From assembly GCA_017551925.1 (NCBI GenBank), contig JAFZKA010000056.1:1-64000 (forward strand): a stretch of 64,000 nt of DNA, read 5' to 3'. Source of the DNA: Bacteroidaceae bacterium. GTDB lineage: Bacteria; Bacteroidota; Bacteroidia; Bacteroidales; Bacteroidaceae. The position numbers were made by a program, and so were the translations under genes. Positions 46,843-55,454 of the stretch are shown piece by piece; the first letter of the stretch is position 1; the number at the start of each line of letters is the position of its first letter. The notes under the pieces are model-generated. The model made no database searches, was not told the origin of the DNA, and saw only the letters and a program-made list of their open reading frames with translations.

Positions 46843-47598
46843 ATGTTAGCAAAAAGAATCATACCCTGTCTGGATATTCGCAACGGACGCACAGTCAAAG
46901 GCACAAACTTTGTCAACCTGCGCGATGCCGGCGACCCGGTGGAATTGGGCAGACTCTACAGCGAGCAAGGTGCCGACGAACTGGTATTCCTGGACATCAC
47001 AGCATCGTTTGAAGGCAGAAAAACCTTTACAGAATTAGTAGAGCGCATAGCAGCAAACATATCCATTCCGTTTACGGTAGGCGGAGGCATTCATGAACTA
47101 TCTGACGTGGAGCGTCTGCTCAGTGCCGGCGCCGACAAGGTATCTGTCAACTCTGCCGCAATCAAGAACCCGGACCTTATCAATCAGATTGCGTTGAACT
47201 TTGGCTCACAGGTATGTGTAGCCGCAATTGATGCCAAGCAGATGCCCGAGGGTTGGCGCTGTTTCCTGAACGGAGGACGCGTCCCCACGGACCGTATGCT
47301 CTTTGAATGGGCACATGAGGCCGAGGACCGCGGTGCCGGCGAGATACTGTTTACCAGTATGGATCATGACGGAGTCAAGCAGGGTTTTGCAAACGAGGCA
47401 TTACGCAAACTCTCCGACGAGCTTACAATCCCGGTTATAGCATCAGGCGGAGCTGGTGCCAAAGAGCATTTCCGTGACACTTTCATTGAAGGTCACGCAG
47501 ATGCCGCACTGGCCGCAAGCGTTTTTCACTTCGGAGAGATACCAATTCCCGAATTAAAGCAGTACCTTTGCGGTCTGAAAATTCCTATAAGATTATAA
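46843..47598 (+). CDS. hisF: Imidazole glycerol phosphate synthase, cyclase subunit
   Basis: The 251-residue barrel starts [20 protein letters not shown] with the catalytic Asp11. The second catalytic aspartate is in [14 protein letters not shown], and the phosphate site in [11 protein letters not shown]. It works as a complex with HisH, encoded two genes upstream, making imidazole glycerol phosphate and AICAR. Confidence 0.98.
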   Translation: MLAKRIIPCLDIRNGRTVKGTNFVNLRDAGDPVELGRLYSEQGADELVFLDITASFEGRKTFTELVERIAANISIPFTVGGGIHELSDVERLLSAGADKVSVNSAAIKNPDLINQIALNFGSQVCVAAIDAKQMPEGWRCFLNGGRVPTDRMLFEWAHEAEDRGAGEILFTSMDHDGVKQGFANEALRKLSDELTIPVIASGGAGAKEHFRDTFIEGHADAALAASVFHFGEIPIPELKQYLCGLKIPIRL

Positions 47599-47607
47599 TA
47601 TACCAAG

Positions 47608-48207
47608 ATGATGGATATAGATTTTGAGAAAATGGGCGGTCTTGTGCCCGCAATCATCCAGGACAATGTGACACGCAAGGTCCTGATGCTCGGTTTTATG
47701 AACAAGGAGGCATATCAGAAGACCGTTGAGACCGGAAAAGTCACATTCTGGAGCCGCACCAGGAACTGCCTTTGGACAAAAGGCGAGACAAGCGGAAACT
47801 TTCTGAACGTTAAGGAGATCCTGCTTGACTGCGACAAGGACACCCTGCTTATCAAGGCAAAACCTGAGGGCCCCGTTTGCCACACCGGCGCTGACACCTG
47901 CTGGAACGAGCAGAACTCCGTTGACCTGAATTTCCTCTCTTACCTGCAGGACTTCATTGACCGTCGTTACAAGGAGATGCCTGATGGTTCATATACCACA
48001 TCACTCTTTAAGAGCGGAGTGAACCGCATGGCGCAGAAGGTTGGCGAGGAGGCCGTTGAGACTGTGATCGAGGCCACAAACGGCACTGATGACCGTCTGA
48101 TTTATGAGGCATCGGACCTTATCTACCACCTCATTGTGCTGCTTACCTCAAAGGGACACCGCATTGAGGAACTTGCCGCTGAACTGGTAAAACGCCACAA
48201 GGAATAA
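47608..48207 (+). CDS. hisIE: Bifunctional phosphoribosyl-AMP cyclohydrolase / phosphoribosyl-ATP pyrophosphatase
   Basis: The 199-residue fusion has a HisI domain (about 1-105: VTFWSRTRNCLWTKGETSGN, CDKDTLLI, CHTGADTCW zinc ligands) and a HisE domain (about 110-199: VGEEAVETVIEA, LIYHLIVLL). It catalyses steps 2 and 3 of histidine synthesis. Its stop codon is followed immediately by the ATG of ftsE. Confidence 0.97.
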   Translation: MMDIDFEKMGGLVPAIIQDNVTRKVLMLGFMNKEAYQKTVETGKVTFWSRTRNCLWTKGETSGNFLNVKEILLDCDKDTLLIKAKPEGPVCHTGADTCWNEQNSVDLNFLSYLQDFIDRRYKEMPDGSYTTSLFKSGVNRMAQKVGEEAVETVIEATNGTDDRLIYEASDLIYHLIVLLTSKGHRIEELAAELVKRHKE

Positions 48208-48918
48208 ATGGAGATTATCGATTATCGTAACGTTGAAGTGCGCCAGGAGGACATGTTCGTTCTTGGCGATGTCACATTTACGGTACAAGAGGGTGATTTT
48301 GTCTATCTGATAGGCAAAGTAGGATCCGGTAAGAGTTCACTCTTCAAGACACTCTACTGTGAACTGGACGTACTCTGCCCCATGCCTGACAGCCATGCCA
48401 TTGTGCTGGGTATGAACCTGACGACAATGAAAAAACGTCAGATTCCGCGCCTGCGCCGTCAGATGGGAATTGTATTCCAGGATTTCCAACTTCTTACAGA
48501 CCGCAACGTATTCGATAATCTTAGTTTCGTGCTCAAATCAACAGGCTGGAAAGACAAGAAACTGATACATCAGAAAATATTTCAGGTTTTGGGACTTGTC
48601 GGCATGGACACCAAAGGCTACAAGATGCCGCATGAACTCTCCGGCGGAGAACAGCAGCGTATCTGCATAGCCCGCGCTCTGCTGAATGATCCCAAACTGA
48701 TACTGGCCGATGAGCCCACCGGCAATCTGGACCCCGAAACCGGGCACCAGATCATGGAGATTCTGCATAAGGTTGGAGAGAGCGGAACCACCATACTGAT
48801 GATTACCCACAACCTGCAGTGGATTGAAGAATTCCCCGGACGGGTGTTCAAGTGTGAAGGACGAAAACTCATTGTGGATGCAGAGGCACATTTGGAACAA
48901 ATTGAAATTGAAAATTGA
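48208..48918 (+). CDS. ftsE: FtsE-like ABC transporter ATPase
   Basis: The 236-residue ATPase has Walker [10 protein letters not shown], the signature [15 protein letters not shown] and Walker [15 protein letters not shown]. It is closest in style to FtsE, which with FtsX controls peptidoglycan hydrolases at division. No ftsX lies beside it. It follows hisIE with no gap and precedes lysC by 15 bp, so a division ATPase sits inside an amino-acid operon. Other LolD/MacB-type ATPases cannot be fully excluded. Confidence 0.85.
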   Translation: MEIIDYRNVEVRQEDMFVLGDVTFTVQEGDFVYLIGKVGSGKSSLFKTLYCELDVLCPMPDSHAIVLGMNLTTMKKRQIPRLRRQMGIVFQDFQLLTDRNVFDNLSFVLKSTGWKDKKLIHQKIFQVLGLVGMDTKGYKMPHELSGGEQQRICIARALLNDPKLILADEPTGNLDPETGHQIMEILHKVGESGTTILMITHNLQWIEEFPGRVFKCEGRKLIVDAEAHLEQIEIEN

Positions 48919-48933
48919 TTGAAAAACAATAAT

Positions 48934-50259
48934 ATGAAAGTACTGAAATTCGGAGGCACATCAGTAGGAAGCCCCCAGAGAATGAAAGAAGTAAGCCGTC
49001 TGGTAACTGAGGACGGACAGCAGAAACTGGTTGTCCTGTCTGCCATGTCAGGCACCACAAATTCACTTGTAGAGATAGCCCAATACCTGTATGGCGGCAA
49101 CAAGGCCGGCGCCGATGACGTAATCAACCGCCTGCGTGCCAAGTATTTTGCACACGTACCTGAACTGCTCTCCAAAAAGGAGAACCAGGATGAACTAAAC
49201 AAGTTCCTTGAGGACAAGTTCTCATTCCTGCAGTCATTCTACATAGACAACTTTTCAGAGAAGGAAGAGAAGATCATCCTTGCCCAGGGTGAACTTATCT
49301 CAACATACATGGTTACCCTCTACCTCAAGGAGCAGGGTATCAAGGCCGCTCTACTGCCGGCACTTGATTTCATGAAGACCGATGCCGATGCTGAGCCTGA
49401 CATGGCCTTCATCACTGAATATGCAAACAAGCAGCTGCAATCCGTTCCCGGAATGCAGATCTATATAACCCAGGGCTTTATCTGCCGCAACGCACAGGGT
49501 GACATTGACAACCTGCAGCGCGGAGGCAGTGACTACACCGCATCTATCCTGGGCGCCGCCATCAAGGCTAATGAGATCCAGATATGGACTGACATTGACG
49601 GCATGCACAACAATGACCCGCGTGTGGTTGACAAGACACAGCCCGTGCGTCATCTCCACTTTGAGGAGGCCGCAGAGTTGGCATATTTTGGAGCCAAGAT
49701 ACTCCACCCCACCTGCATCCAGCCCGCCAAGGCCGCAGGCATTCCGGTACGTCTTCTCAACACCATGGAGCCATCGGCCCCCGGTACACTCATTGACAAC
49801 CGCAACGAGCCCGGCCGCATAGCAGCCGTAGCCGCCAAGGATAACATCACCGCCATCAAGATCAAGTCAAGCCGTATGCTGTTGGCACACGGATTCCTCA
49901 AAAAGGTATTTGAGGTGTTTGAGACCTATCGTACATCAATCGACATGATCTGCACATCAGAGGTAGGCGTTTCAATGTCAATAGACAACACCAAGCATCT
50001 TGAGGAGATTGTAACCGAACTCAAGAAATACGGTACGGTAACCGTTGATAACGGAATGTGCATAGTATGCGTGGTAGGTGACATGGACTGGGAGAATCTG
50101 GGATTCGAGTCACGTGCACTTGACGCGCTTGCTGACATACCAGTACGCATGATCTCATACGGCGGCAGCAATTACAACATATCATTCCTTATCAAGGAGA
50201 CTGACAAGAAGGCCGCACTGCAGCGTCTTAGCGATTTCCTTTTTAACGGTAAGAAATGA
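48934..50259 (+). CDS. lysC: Aspartate kinase (monofunctional)
   Basis: The 441-residue kinase catalyses the first step to lysine, threonine and methionine. It starts [13 protein letters not shown], and has the active-site [12 protein letters not shown] and two C-terminal ACT domains (about 300-440) for feedback control. The frame opens earlier at a TTG (48919), but ATG 48934 matches the family start. Its neighbour lysA overlaps by 4 bp, suggesting this isozyme serves the DAP/lysine branch. Confidence 0.95.
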   Translation: MKVLKFGGTSVGSPQRMKEVSRLVTEDGQQKLVVLSAMSGTTNSLVEIAQYLYGGNKAGADDVINRLRAKYFAHVPELLSKKENQDELNKFLEDKFSFLQSFYIDNFSEKEEKIILAQGELISTYMVTLYLKEQGIKAALLPALDFMKTDADAEPDMAFITEYANKQLQSVPGMQIYITQGFICRNAQGDIDNLQRGGSDYTASILGAAIKANEIQIWTDIDGMHNNDPRVVDKTQPVRHLHFEEAAELAYFGAKILHPTCIQPAKAAGIPVRLLNTMEPSAPGTLIDNRNEPGRIAAVAAKDNITAIKIKSSRMLLAHGFLKKVFEVFETYRTSIDMICTSEVGVSMSIDNTKHLEEIVTELKKYGTVTVDNGMCIVCVVGDMDWENLGFESRALDALADIPVRMISYGGSNYNISFLIKETDKKAALQRLSDFLFNGKK

Positions 50260-51377
50260 TGCATACCCCCTGTTACCAATATGACCTGGGCATTCTGGAG
50301 AATACCCTCAAGTCAATCAATGCATCTGTTGCCGGCAATCCTGACTGGCACGTTCATTACGCAATCAAGGCTAATGCCAACCCGTTGCTTCTGAAACTCA
50401 TTAAGGAGTACGGTCTGGGCATTGACTGCGTCAGCGGAGGTGAGATACAGGTGGCTCTTGACAACGGTTTCAAGGCATCGTCAATCGTATTTGCCGGCGT
50501 AGGCAAGGCTGATTGGGAAATTGACCTGGCACTCAAGAGTGACATTGCCTGCTTCAATGTTGAATCAGAGGCTGAACTTGACGTGATTGCTGAGCGTTGC
50601 GCCGCACTTGGCAAGACAGCCCGCATTGCTTTCCGCGTGAACCCCGATGTTGACGCACATACGCATGCCAATATCACCACCGGCAAGGCTGAGAACAAGT
50701 TCGGCATTGAGATACCTATGCTGTTACCCATAATCCGCAAGGCACTGCTGAATCCCTGCTTCAAGTTTGAAGGTTTGCACTTCCACATAGGGTCACAGAT
50801 ACTTGACATGGAACCGTACCACCTTCTCTGCAACAAAGTCAACGCTTTGCAGGATCAGCTGGAGGCTCAAGGCATCAAACTGAACAGCATAAACGTAGGC
50901 GGTGGCTTGGGCGTTGATTATGTCAATCCTGAGCAGAATCCTATCCCTGACTTTGAACAGTATTTCAACATATTCCGCAATGACTTGAAACTGCGCCCGG
51001 GACAGCAGCTCCACTTTGAGCTGGGCCGTGCCGTGGTGGCACAGTGCGGACGTCTGGTTACCAAGGTGCTTTATGTAAAGCAGGGTACAATCAAGAAATT
51101 TGCAATTGTTGATGCAGGATTCACGGAACTCATTCGTCCTGCCCTGTACGGAGCACATCACAAGATTGTGAACCTGACATCAAAAGGCGAGATTGGGAAA
51201 TATGATGTGGTCGGTCCCATCTGCGAGTCATCGGATGTATTCGGCAAGGATGAGATGCTGGCTGAAACACACCGCGGTGATTTGATTGCACTGCTTTCTG
51301 CCGGAGCATACGGCGAGGCCATGTCATCGCAGTACAACTGCAGGCCCCTGCCTCCTTCAGAAACCTGCACATTCTGA
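50256..51377 (+). CDS. lysA: Diaminopimelate decarboxylase
   Basis: The 373-residue PLP enzyme makes lysine from meso-DAP, which is also the peptidoglycan cross-linker. The PLP lysine is in HVHYAIKANANPLLLK, the glycine-rich phosphate site in NVGGGLGVDY, and the catalytic Cys in VGPICESSDVFGKDE. The chain is slightly shorter than most LysA proteins but complete. It is the last gene of the operon; a fold-back repeat element begins 13 bases after its stop. Confidence 0.95.
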   Translation: MMHTPCYQYDLGILENTLKSINASVAGNPDWHVHYAIKANANPLLLKLIKEYGLGIDCVSGGEIQVALDNGFKASSIVFAGVGKADWEIDLALKSDIACFNVESEAELDVIAERCAALGKTARIAFRVNPDVDAHTHANITTGKAENKFGIEIPMLLPIIRKALLNPCFKFEGLHFHIGSQILDMEPYHLLCNKVNALQDQLEAQGIKLNSINVGGGLGVDYVNPEQNPIPDFEQYFNIFRNDLKLRPGQQLHFELGRAVVAQCGRLVTKVLYVKQGTIKKFAIVDAGFTELIRPALYGAHHKIVNLTSKGEIGKYDVVGPICESSDVFGKDEMLAETHRGDLIALLSAGAYGEAMSSQYNCRPLPPSETCTF

Positions 51378-51390
51378 TCGATATCTTTGA

Positions 51391-51640
51391 GGGAACTTTT
51401 TGGGGTATCAGTATCTGAAACTCCGCAGAACTAATAGTTTTGGGAGTCAACGTTCCGTGGCTACTCCGAACCTTTCCGGACCCTAAACGGCGAACTCCTC
51501 CATCCTAGCCACCTACGGTGTCTAGTCGTCGTCACACAAGCGCCGTTTTTAACGGGATCCTCCCAAGGTTCTACGCTTACGCCACTGCACTGATACTCCC
51601 AAAACTATTAGTTCTGCTACTGCAAATCGCAAGCTTATAC
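51391..51640. repeat. Fold-back repeat element, copy 1
   Basis: A non-coding element between the convergent lysA and hypothetical genes. Its left end carries the terminal inverted repeat (51393-51414) shared with copy 3. Stems: P1 51425-51447 with 51595-51617 (23 bp, perfect), P2 51457-51461 with 51581-51585, P3 51468-51474 with 51565-51571, P4 51478-51483 with 51554-51560 (one bulged A), P5 51485-51492 with 51541-51548, P6 51505-51513 with 51517-51525 (one mismatch). The apical loop region is nearly identical in all copies. The right terminal repeat is missing and the gene stop at 51661 follows closely. Not recognised as a known family. Confidence 0.8.
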
Positions 51641-51660
51641 ACAAAAGGGGAACAATTTTT

Positions 51661-52704
51661 TCAGAATTTCCAGAGCAGACCTACTGACAGGGGGACATCG
51701 GCATAATAGTTATCCTTATAGCGGAACATACCTATACCTATGCCCAGATCCACGCCAAAGTTATCAGTTACAAAGATATCATAACCTGCCTGGCAAGTCA
51801 CAAAGTTCTCAGTATGCTGACTGGTCCAAGGCTTGAAATGGAATGAGAGTGAAAACGCGCCAAGATCGAGACCTGCTCCAAGACTCCATGTGAATCCGCG
51901 GTCAAACACCTCCGGATAGTTCATTGATCCGCTCGTATATCCCAGGTCACCCATGAAAGAAAAACCTCCGTAATTGCCTACCCTGAATTTCATCTGAAAG
52001 ACATCACGCATAGTGCCGGTCTGAAAGAAATACTGCATCTGCGGTGATATTGAGAAATACGGGAAACGATCATCCTTAACGTCCCATTTGTCAACCACGG
52101 CAAAAAGCATTCCAGCCGAAGCCACTGTAACCGCTGCAACGCCAAACAGGATTGCAGAATCATCCAACTTGTTCAGATCTATCTCCGGAGCCTTGGAACT
52201 ATGGTTTGTATTTCCGAAACGGCTTGATGACGGAGTCCAGTCATCATAACGGCGATTGTTATAGTAACGCGCCCTATGAAACGTATCAAACCAGAATATG
52301 TCATGGTAGATATCAAACATATCTATGAGCAGCATGGCAAGGATGGGATCATCGGGGTCAGAGGTACTGTATTTTTTTCCTTCAGTATCATAAGTGCTGT
52401 ACACTATATTGTCAATCACCACCTCCTTGACCGGTTTTTCAACGGAAGCGGGATCATTCACCTGCGCAACGGTATCGGGCATGAACAAATCATACATCAC
52501 TGATTTGGTCTTGTCATTATAGACAAAATGGAACTGAGCGGTAATCTCAGCAGGGCAGTTCTTGTACATGGTCAGATAGTCCTTGCCGTCATCGGCAGTC
52601 TTGACCTCACCCCATACCATAATGTTCTGTTTTTCCTTCTTCTTGCCGTATGTTGTCACAAAAGGCAACATCAGGGCAAACATCAATACGATATACTTTT
52701 TCAT
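51661..52704 (-). CDS. Secreted protein with a barrel-like C-terminus, unknown function
   Basis: The 347-residue protein has a signal peptide (about 1-19, LMFALMLPFVTTYG) and a middle region with a hydrophobic stretch (AILFGVAAVTVASAGMLFAVV, about 187-207). The C-terminal part alternates in beta strands (NYGGFSFMGDLGYTSGS, VPLSVGLLWKF) and ends in Phe, suggesting an outer membrane barrel. No family is recognised. It is a single-gene unit. Confidence 0.7.
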   Translation of the reverse strand: MKKYIVLMFALMLPFVTTYGKKKEKQNIMVWGEVKTADDGKDYLTMYKNCPAEITAQFHFVYNDKTKSVMYDLFMPDTVAQVNDPASVEKPVKEVVIDNIVYSTYDTEGKKYSTSDPDDPILAMLLIDMFDIYHDIFWFDTFHRARYYNNRRYDDWTPSSSRFGNTNHSSKAPEIDLNKLDDSAILFGVAAVTVASAGMLFAVVDKWDVKDDRFPYFSISPQMQYFFQTGTMRDVFQMKFRVGNYGGFSFMGDLGYTSGSMNYPEVFDRGFTWSLGAGLDLGAFSLSFHFKPWTSQHTENFVTCQAGYDIFVTDNFGVDLGIGIGMFRYKDNYYADVPLSVGLLWKF

Positions 52705-52748
52705 ATACAGTTCTTTTGTGCAGTCTGTAACCGCATTCTTTTCTGTTG

Positions 52749-52756
52749 CAAAAATA
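52749..52756 (-). promoter_or_regulatory. -7 promoter box of the 51661-52704 gene
   Basis: TATTTTTG on the minus strand, about 45 bases upstream of the ATG at 52704, fits TAnnTTTG. CAAA at 52773-52776 gives TTTG on this strand but with a short 16-base spacer. Confidence 0.5.
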
Positions 52757-52830
52757 CAGAGGAGTGTTCACCCAAATCAGGATTTTTCCCTAAAACTGAT
52801 GAGGGAAAACCCTATTTGTTGAAAATAATA

Positions 52831-52838
52831 TATTTTTG
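52831..52838 (+). promoter_or_regulatory. -7 promoter box of the 52846 gene
   Basis: TATTTTTG ends 7 bases before the ATG at 52846, implying a leader of only a few bases. Confidence 0.5.
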
Positions 52839-52845
52839 CATCACA

Positions 52846-53691
52846 ATGAGACGACTCCTTATAATATGTATGACCGTGCTGTACTGCCATATTCTTGGCG
52901 CGCAGGGTACAGACCTGACACCTGATCCCACAGAGCGTCTCAGCGGTCAGGTCAAATATTATGAGGAGATTACCTATAATGTCTGGAACCTCAGACTTTC
53001 ATCGGGACAAACGGGCGAGGCGACCATACAGACCATTAAACGTCCACAAAGCATAACCTGTCATGAATTTGACGCTCAAGGGCATGAAACTGTCATTACC
53101 GGATATGTCCAACGCAATGCCAACGTCGGCAGTATAGGGATGGACTCATTAGGCAATATTGATTTCATTGCCAATGATATAAGCCGTGCCACGCCTGATA
53201 CACGTACTGTCATGCATTATGATGACCAAGGCCGTCTGGGCATGAAAAAGATATGGAGTTTCAATATTGAAGACTGTGCTCTGGTTCTTGCAGACTCATG
53301 CGTTTATGATTCGGCCGGAACGCTGTGCAATATCATAATGACACGTGACAGCATCCCCATGCCGAACATATATCAGAGACAGGACCGTAACGGGAGTTAC
53401 AGCATCACATTCAATGACGGGACATCAGAAAGTTACAGATATGATTCTGAAAGGTATCTGGTCCGATACAAAGACCGTGACAACAAAGTCATCAGGTTTT
53501 TCTATAATGAACGCGGTCTGATCACACGACAGATATCGGAATGGGAAAACGGCAGCGTACTGAACGTGGTTTTTACCGATTATGAATTTGATGAGTTTGG
53601 AAACTGGATACGTTGCATCCGCCAGGTTAAAGACCCCGGCGAGCCCCCCAGGTCCACAAAAATCATTGAACGCACCTACTCTTACCGATGA
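52846..53691 (+). CDS. Secreted protein with YD-like repeats, unknown function
   Basis: The 281-residue protein begins MRRLLIICMTVLYCHILGAQ, a signal peptide. The body has repeated short motifs of the type YDDQGRLGMK, YDSERYLVRYKD, YNERGLITRQ and FDEFGNWIRC, which resemble single RHS/YD repeats common in Bacteroidetes secreted proteins. The open frame extends upstream to 52528 but that part runs antisense through the divergent gene, so ATG 52846 is used. Function unknown. Confidence 0.7.
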   Translation: MRRLLIICMTVLYCHILGAQGTDLTPDPTERLSGQVKYYEEITYNVWNLRLSSGQTGEATIQTIKRPQSITCHEFDAQGHETVITGYVQRNANVGSIGMDSLGNIDFIANDISRATPDTRTVMHYDDQGRLGMKKIWSFNIEDCALVLADSCVYDSAGTLCNIIMTRDSIPMPNIYQRQDRNGSYSITFNDGTSESYRYDSERYLVRYKDRDNKVIRFFYNERGLITRQISEWENGSVLNVVFTDYEFDEFGNWIRCIRQVKDPGEPPRSTKIIERTYSYR

Positions 53692-53747
53692 CACAGGGCA
53701 ACAATCCTTTTGTGTCAAATAAAACGCTGTCATACCAAAGAAAAAAA

Positions 53748-53755
53748 TAACTTTG
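53748..53755 (+). promoter_or_regulatory. -7 promoter box of the alarmone synthetase/hydrolase pair
   Basis: TAACTTTG matches TAnnTTTG and lies 24 bases upstream of the ATG at 53780. Confidence 0.5.
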
Positions 53756-53779
53756 CAATTGGAAACAAAAAAACAGGCT

Positions 53780-54850
53780 ATGTCAAACAAAAGGTATCTG
53801 GATCCGCATTGTGAAGCCATTCTTCAGGAATACCAAGATAATCTGCCCCGTTTCAGGGAGATTGAACTTGATATAAAGAAAAAACTCAATAAAACCCTTT
53901 CTGAAGCCGGACTGGTGGTAGCCGCCGTAGAATCACGTGTCAAGTCATATGATTCGCTGGCCGGCAAACTGGAACTTAAAGGGCAGAAATACAACAGCCT
54001 TTTGGATATCACCGATATTCTGGGTGTCAGAATTATCACATTCTACCTGGATGATGTTGACATTGTAGCATCGGCCATAGAACGCCTGTTTACCGTTGAC
54101 TGGGAGAATTCAGTAGATAAGCGCAAGATACATGAGATAGACAGTTTCGGTTACCTGTCACTGCACTACATATGTTCCGTACCGGGGTTCCCATACCGTT
54201 TTGAAATCCAGATGCGCACACTGCTGCAGCATGCTTGGGCCAATATGGATCATGACACCGGATACAAATCAGGTGTAGAAATACCCAAACGGTATCTGCG
54301 TGACATGAGCCGCCTGGCGGGAATGCTGGAACTTATTGATGATGAGTTCAGTAAAATACGCAATGAACTGGCAGATTACCGCCGTAAGGTTCAGGCACTT
54401 GTCCGCTCCGGCAATTTGGATGAGGTTAACATTGACGGAGATTCGTTCCGTAGTTATCTGGAACTTGGACCGTTCAACCAGTTGAACAAACGTATTGCCG
54501 CAATGAATCAGGCAGAGATACAGGAAGTCCCGCTCATGCCCTATCTTTCTGTTTTCAAGAGCATCGGTCTGACAACATTAGGTGATATAGCGTCTCTTAT
54601 AAAAAAATACTCTGACGGTGCGTACCAGATAGCATGCTATCAGATTGGCCTGACTGATCTTGACATTGTTTCATCATCAATAGGCCCGCAGGACCTCTGC
54701 ATTGCATACATTCTCAAGAACGGTGGCGGAAAGGCCGGAATAAAGCATATGTTTGACCTGCTTAACGGTGAATCTGACAGCAATGAGATGATAGCAGAAA
54801 TGCTTATGGAACAATCCAAAGACCTTCCGTTTATGAATACCGGGAAATAA
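53780..54850 (+). CDS. Small RelA/SpoT-type nucleotide pyrophosphokinase
   Basis: The 356-residue protein has a (p)ppGpp-synthetase domain (about 35-200). The catalytic pieces are present: SRVKSYDSLAGKL (Arg53, Lys55), DITDILGVRIITFYLDD, FGYLSLHYIC and FEIQMRTLLQHAWANMDHD with the catalytic Glu142. A further C-terminal region of about 150 residues (helical, FKSIGLTTLGDIASLIKKY) is not recognised. There is no hydrolase, TGS or ACT domain. It is 1 bp upstream of an HD hydrolase of the kind that removes alarmones. It may make ppGpp or, like toxSAS enzymes, modify other substrates; the sequence does not decide. Confidence 0.85.
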   Translation: MSNKRYLDPHCEAILQEYQDNLPRFREIELDIKKKLNKTLSEAGLVVAAVESRVKSYDSLAGKLELKGQKYNSLLDITDILGVRIITFYLDDVDIVASAIERLFTVDWENSVDKRKIHEIDSFGYLSLHYICSVPGFPYRFEIQMRTLLQHAWANMDHDTGYKSGVEIPKRYLRDMSRLAGMLELIDDEFSKIRNELADYRRKVQALVRSGNLDEVNIDGDSFRSYLELGPFNQLNKRIAAMNQAEIQEVPLMPYLSVFKSIGLTTLGDIASLIKKYSDGAYQIACYQIGLTDLDIVSSSIGPQDLCIAYILKNGGGKAGIKHMFDLLNGESDSNEMIAEMLMEQSKDLPFMNTGK

Positions 54851-54851
54851 T

Positions 54852-55445
54852 ATGCCAAACAAACCATTAGACACCGCATTACTTGACCGCGCAATAATGT
54901 TCGCAGTCAAAGCGCACGCCGGCACAGAACGCCGCGGCAAAGGATTCCCCTATATAGTACACCCCATGGAGGCTGTCGCAATAGCCGCCACAATTACCTC
55001 AGACCAGGAGATACTGGCTGCCGCTGCTCTGCATGACACGGTCGAAGATACCGATGTTACAATTGACCAGATACGCTGCGAATTCGGTGAAAGAGTGGCG
55101 TCACTTGTCAAAGCAGAGACCGATGTGGTATTTGAGAACCGCCCCGAAGAGGAGAGTTGGCATGACCGCAAGCAGGCCGCAATAGACCGTCTGGCTGCAG
55201 CTCCAAGAGACGCCAAGATTGTGGCTATCGGTGACAAACTGTCAAACATGCGTGCAATAGCCCGTGACCAGTATATTATGGGCGATGACATCTGGCAGAT
55301 ATTCCGTTTGCATGATCCTAAAGAACACGAGTGGCACTACCGCGGTCTGGCAGACTCACTGCGTGAACTTGAGAACACATTTGCATTTCAGGAGTTTGAA
55401 TGGCTGATTAACAGGGTTTTCGGCAGCAAGACAAACAGGGAATAA
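54852..55445 (+). CDS. Small alarmone hydrolase-like HD protein (MESH1 type)
   Basis: The 197-residue HD-domain protein matches the hydrolase half of RelA/SpoT proteins: RRGKGFPYIVHPMEA (His37), ALHDTVEDT (His61, Asp62, Glu65, Asp66) and IGDKLSNMRAIARD (Asp128). All metal and catalytic positions look intact. It is translated one base after the synthetase gene, so the pair resembles a split bifunctional RSH enzyme or a synthetase kept in check by its own hydrolase. It is cytoplasmic. Confidence 0.88.
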   Translation: MPNKPLDTALLDRAIMFAVKAHAGTERRGKGFPYIVHPMEAVAIAATITSDQEILAAAALHDTVEDTDVTIDQIRCEFGERVASLVKAETDVVFENRPEEESWHDRKQAAIDRLAAAPRDAKIVAIGDKLSNMRAIARDQYIMGDDIWQIFRLHDPKEHEWHYRGLADSLRELENTFAFQEFEWLINRVFGSKTNRE

Positions 55446-55454
55446 CCTGTTGAG

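Noticed and set aside
51391-51640. Fold-back element as an integron attC site or retron RNA
   Set aside because: No integrase, cassette array, reverse transcriptase or attC core sites are visible. Hairpin shape alone is not enough.
51518-51706. Small ORF in fold-back copy 1, with a similar peptide frame at 61781-61975 in copy 2 (both contain TSAVFNGI and VLLLQIAS)
   Set aside because: The similarity follows from the shared DNA repeat. Differences between copies preserve base pairing rather than the protein, and there is no promoter or start context.
52528-52845. Long N-terminal extension of the secreted protein at 52846
   Set aside because: It is antisense to the divergent gene and precedes a good signal peptide and promoter box.
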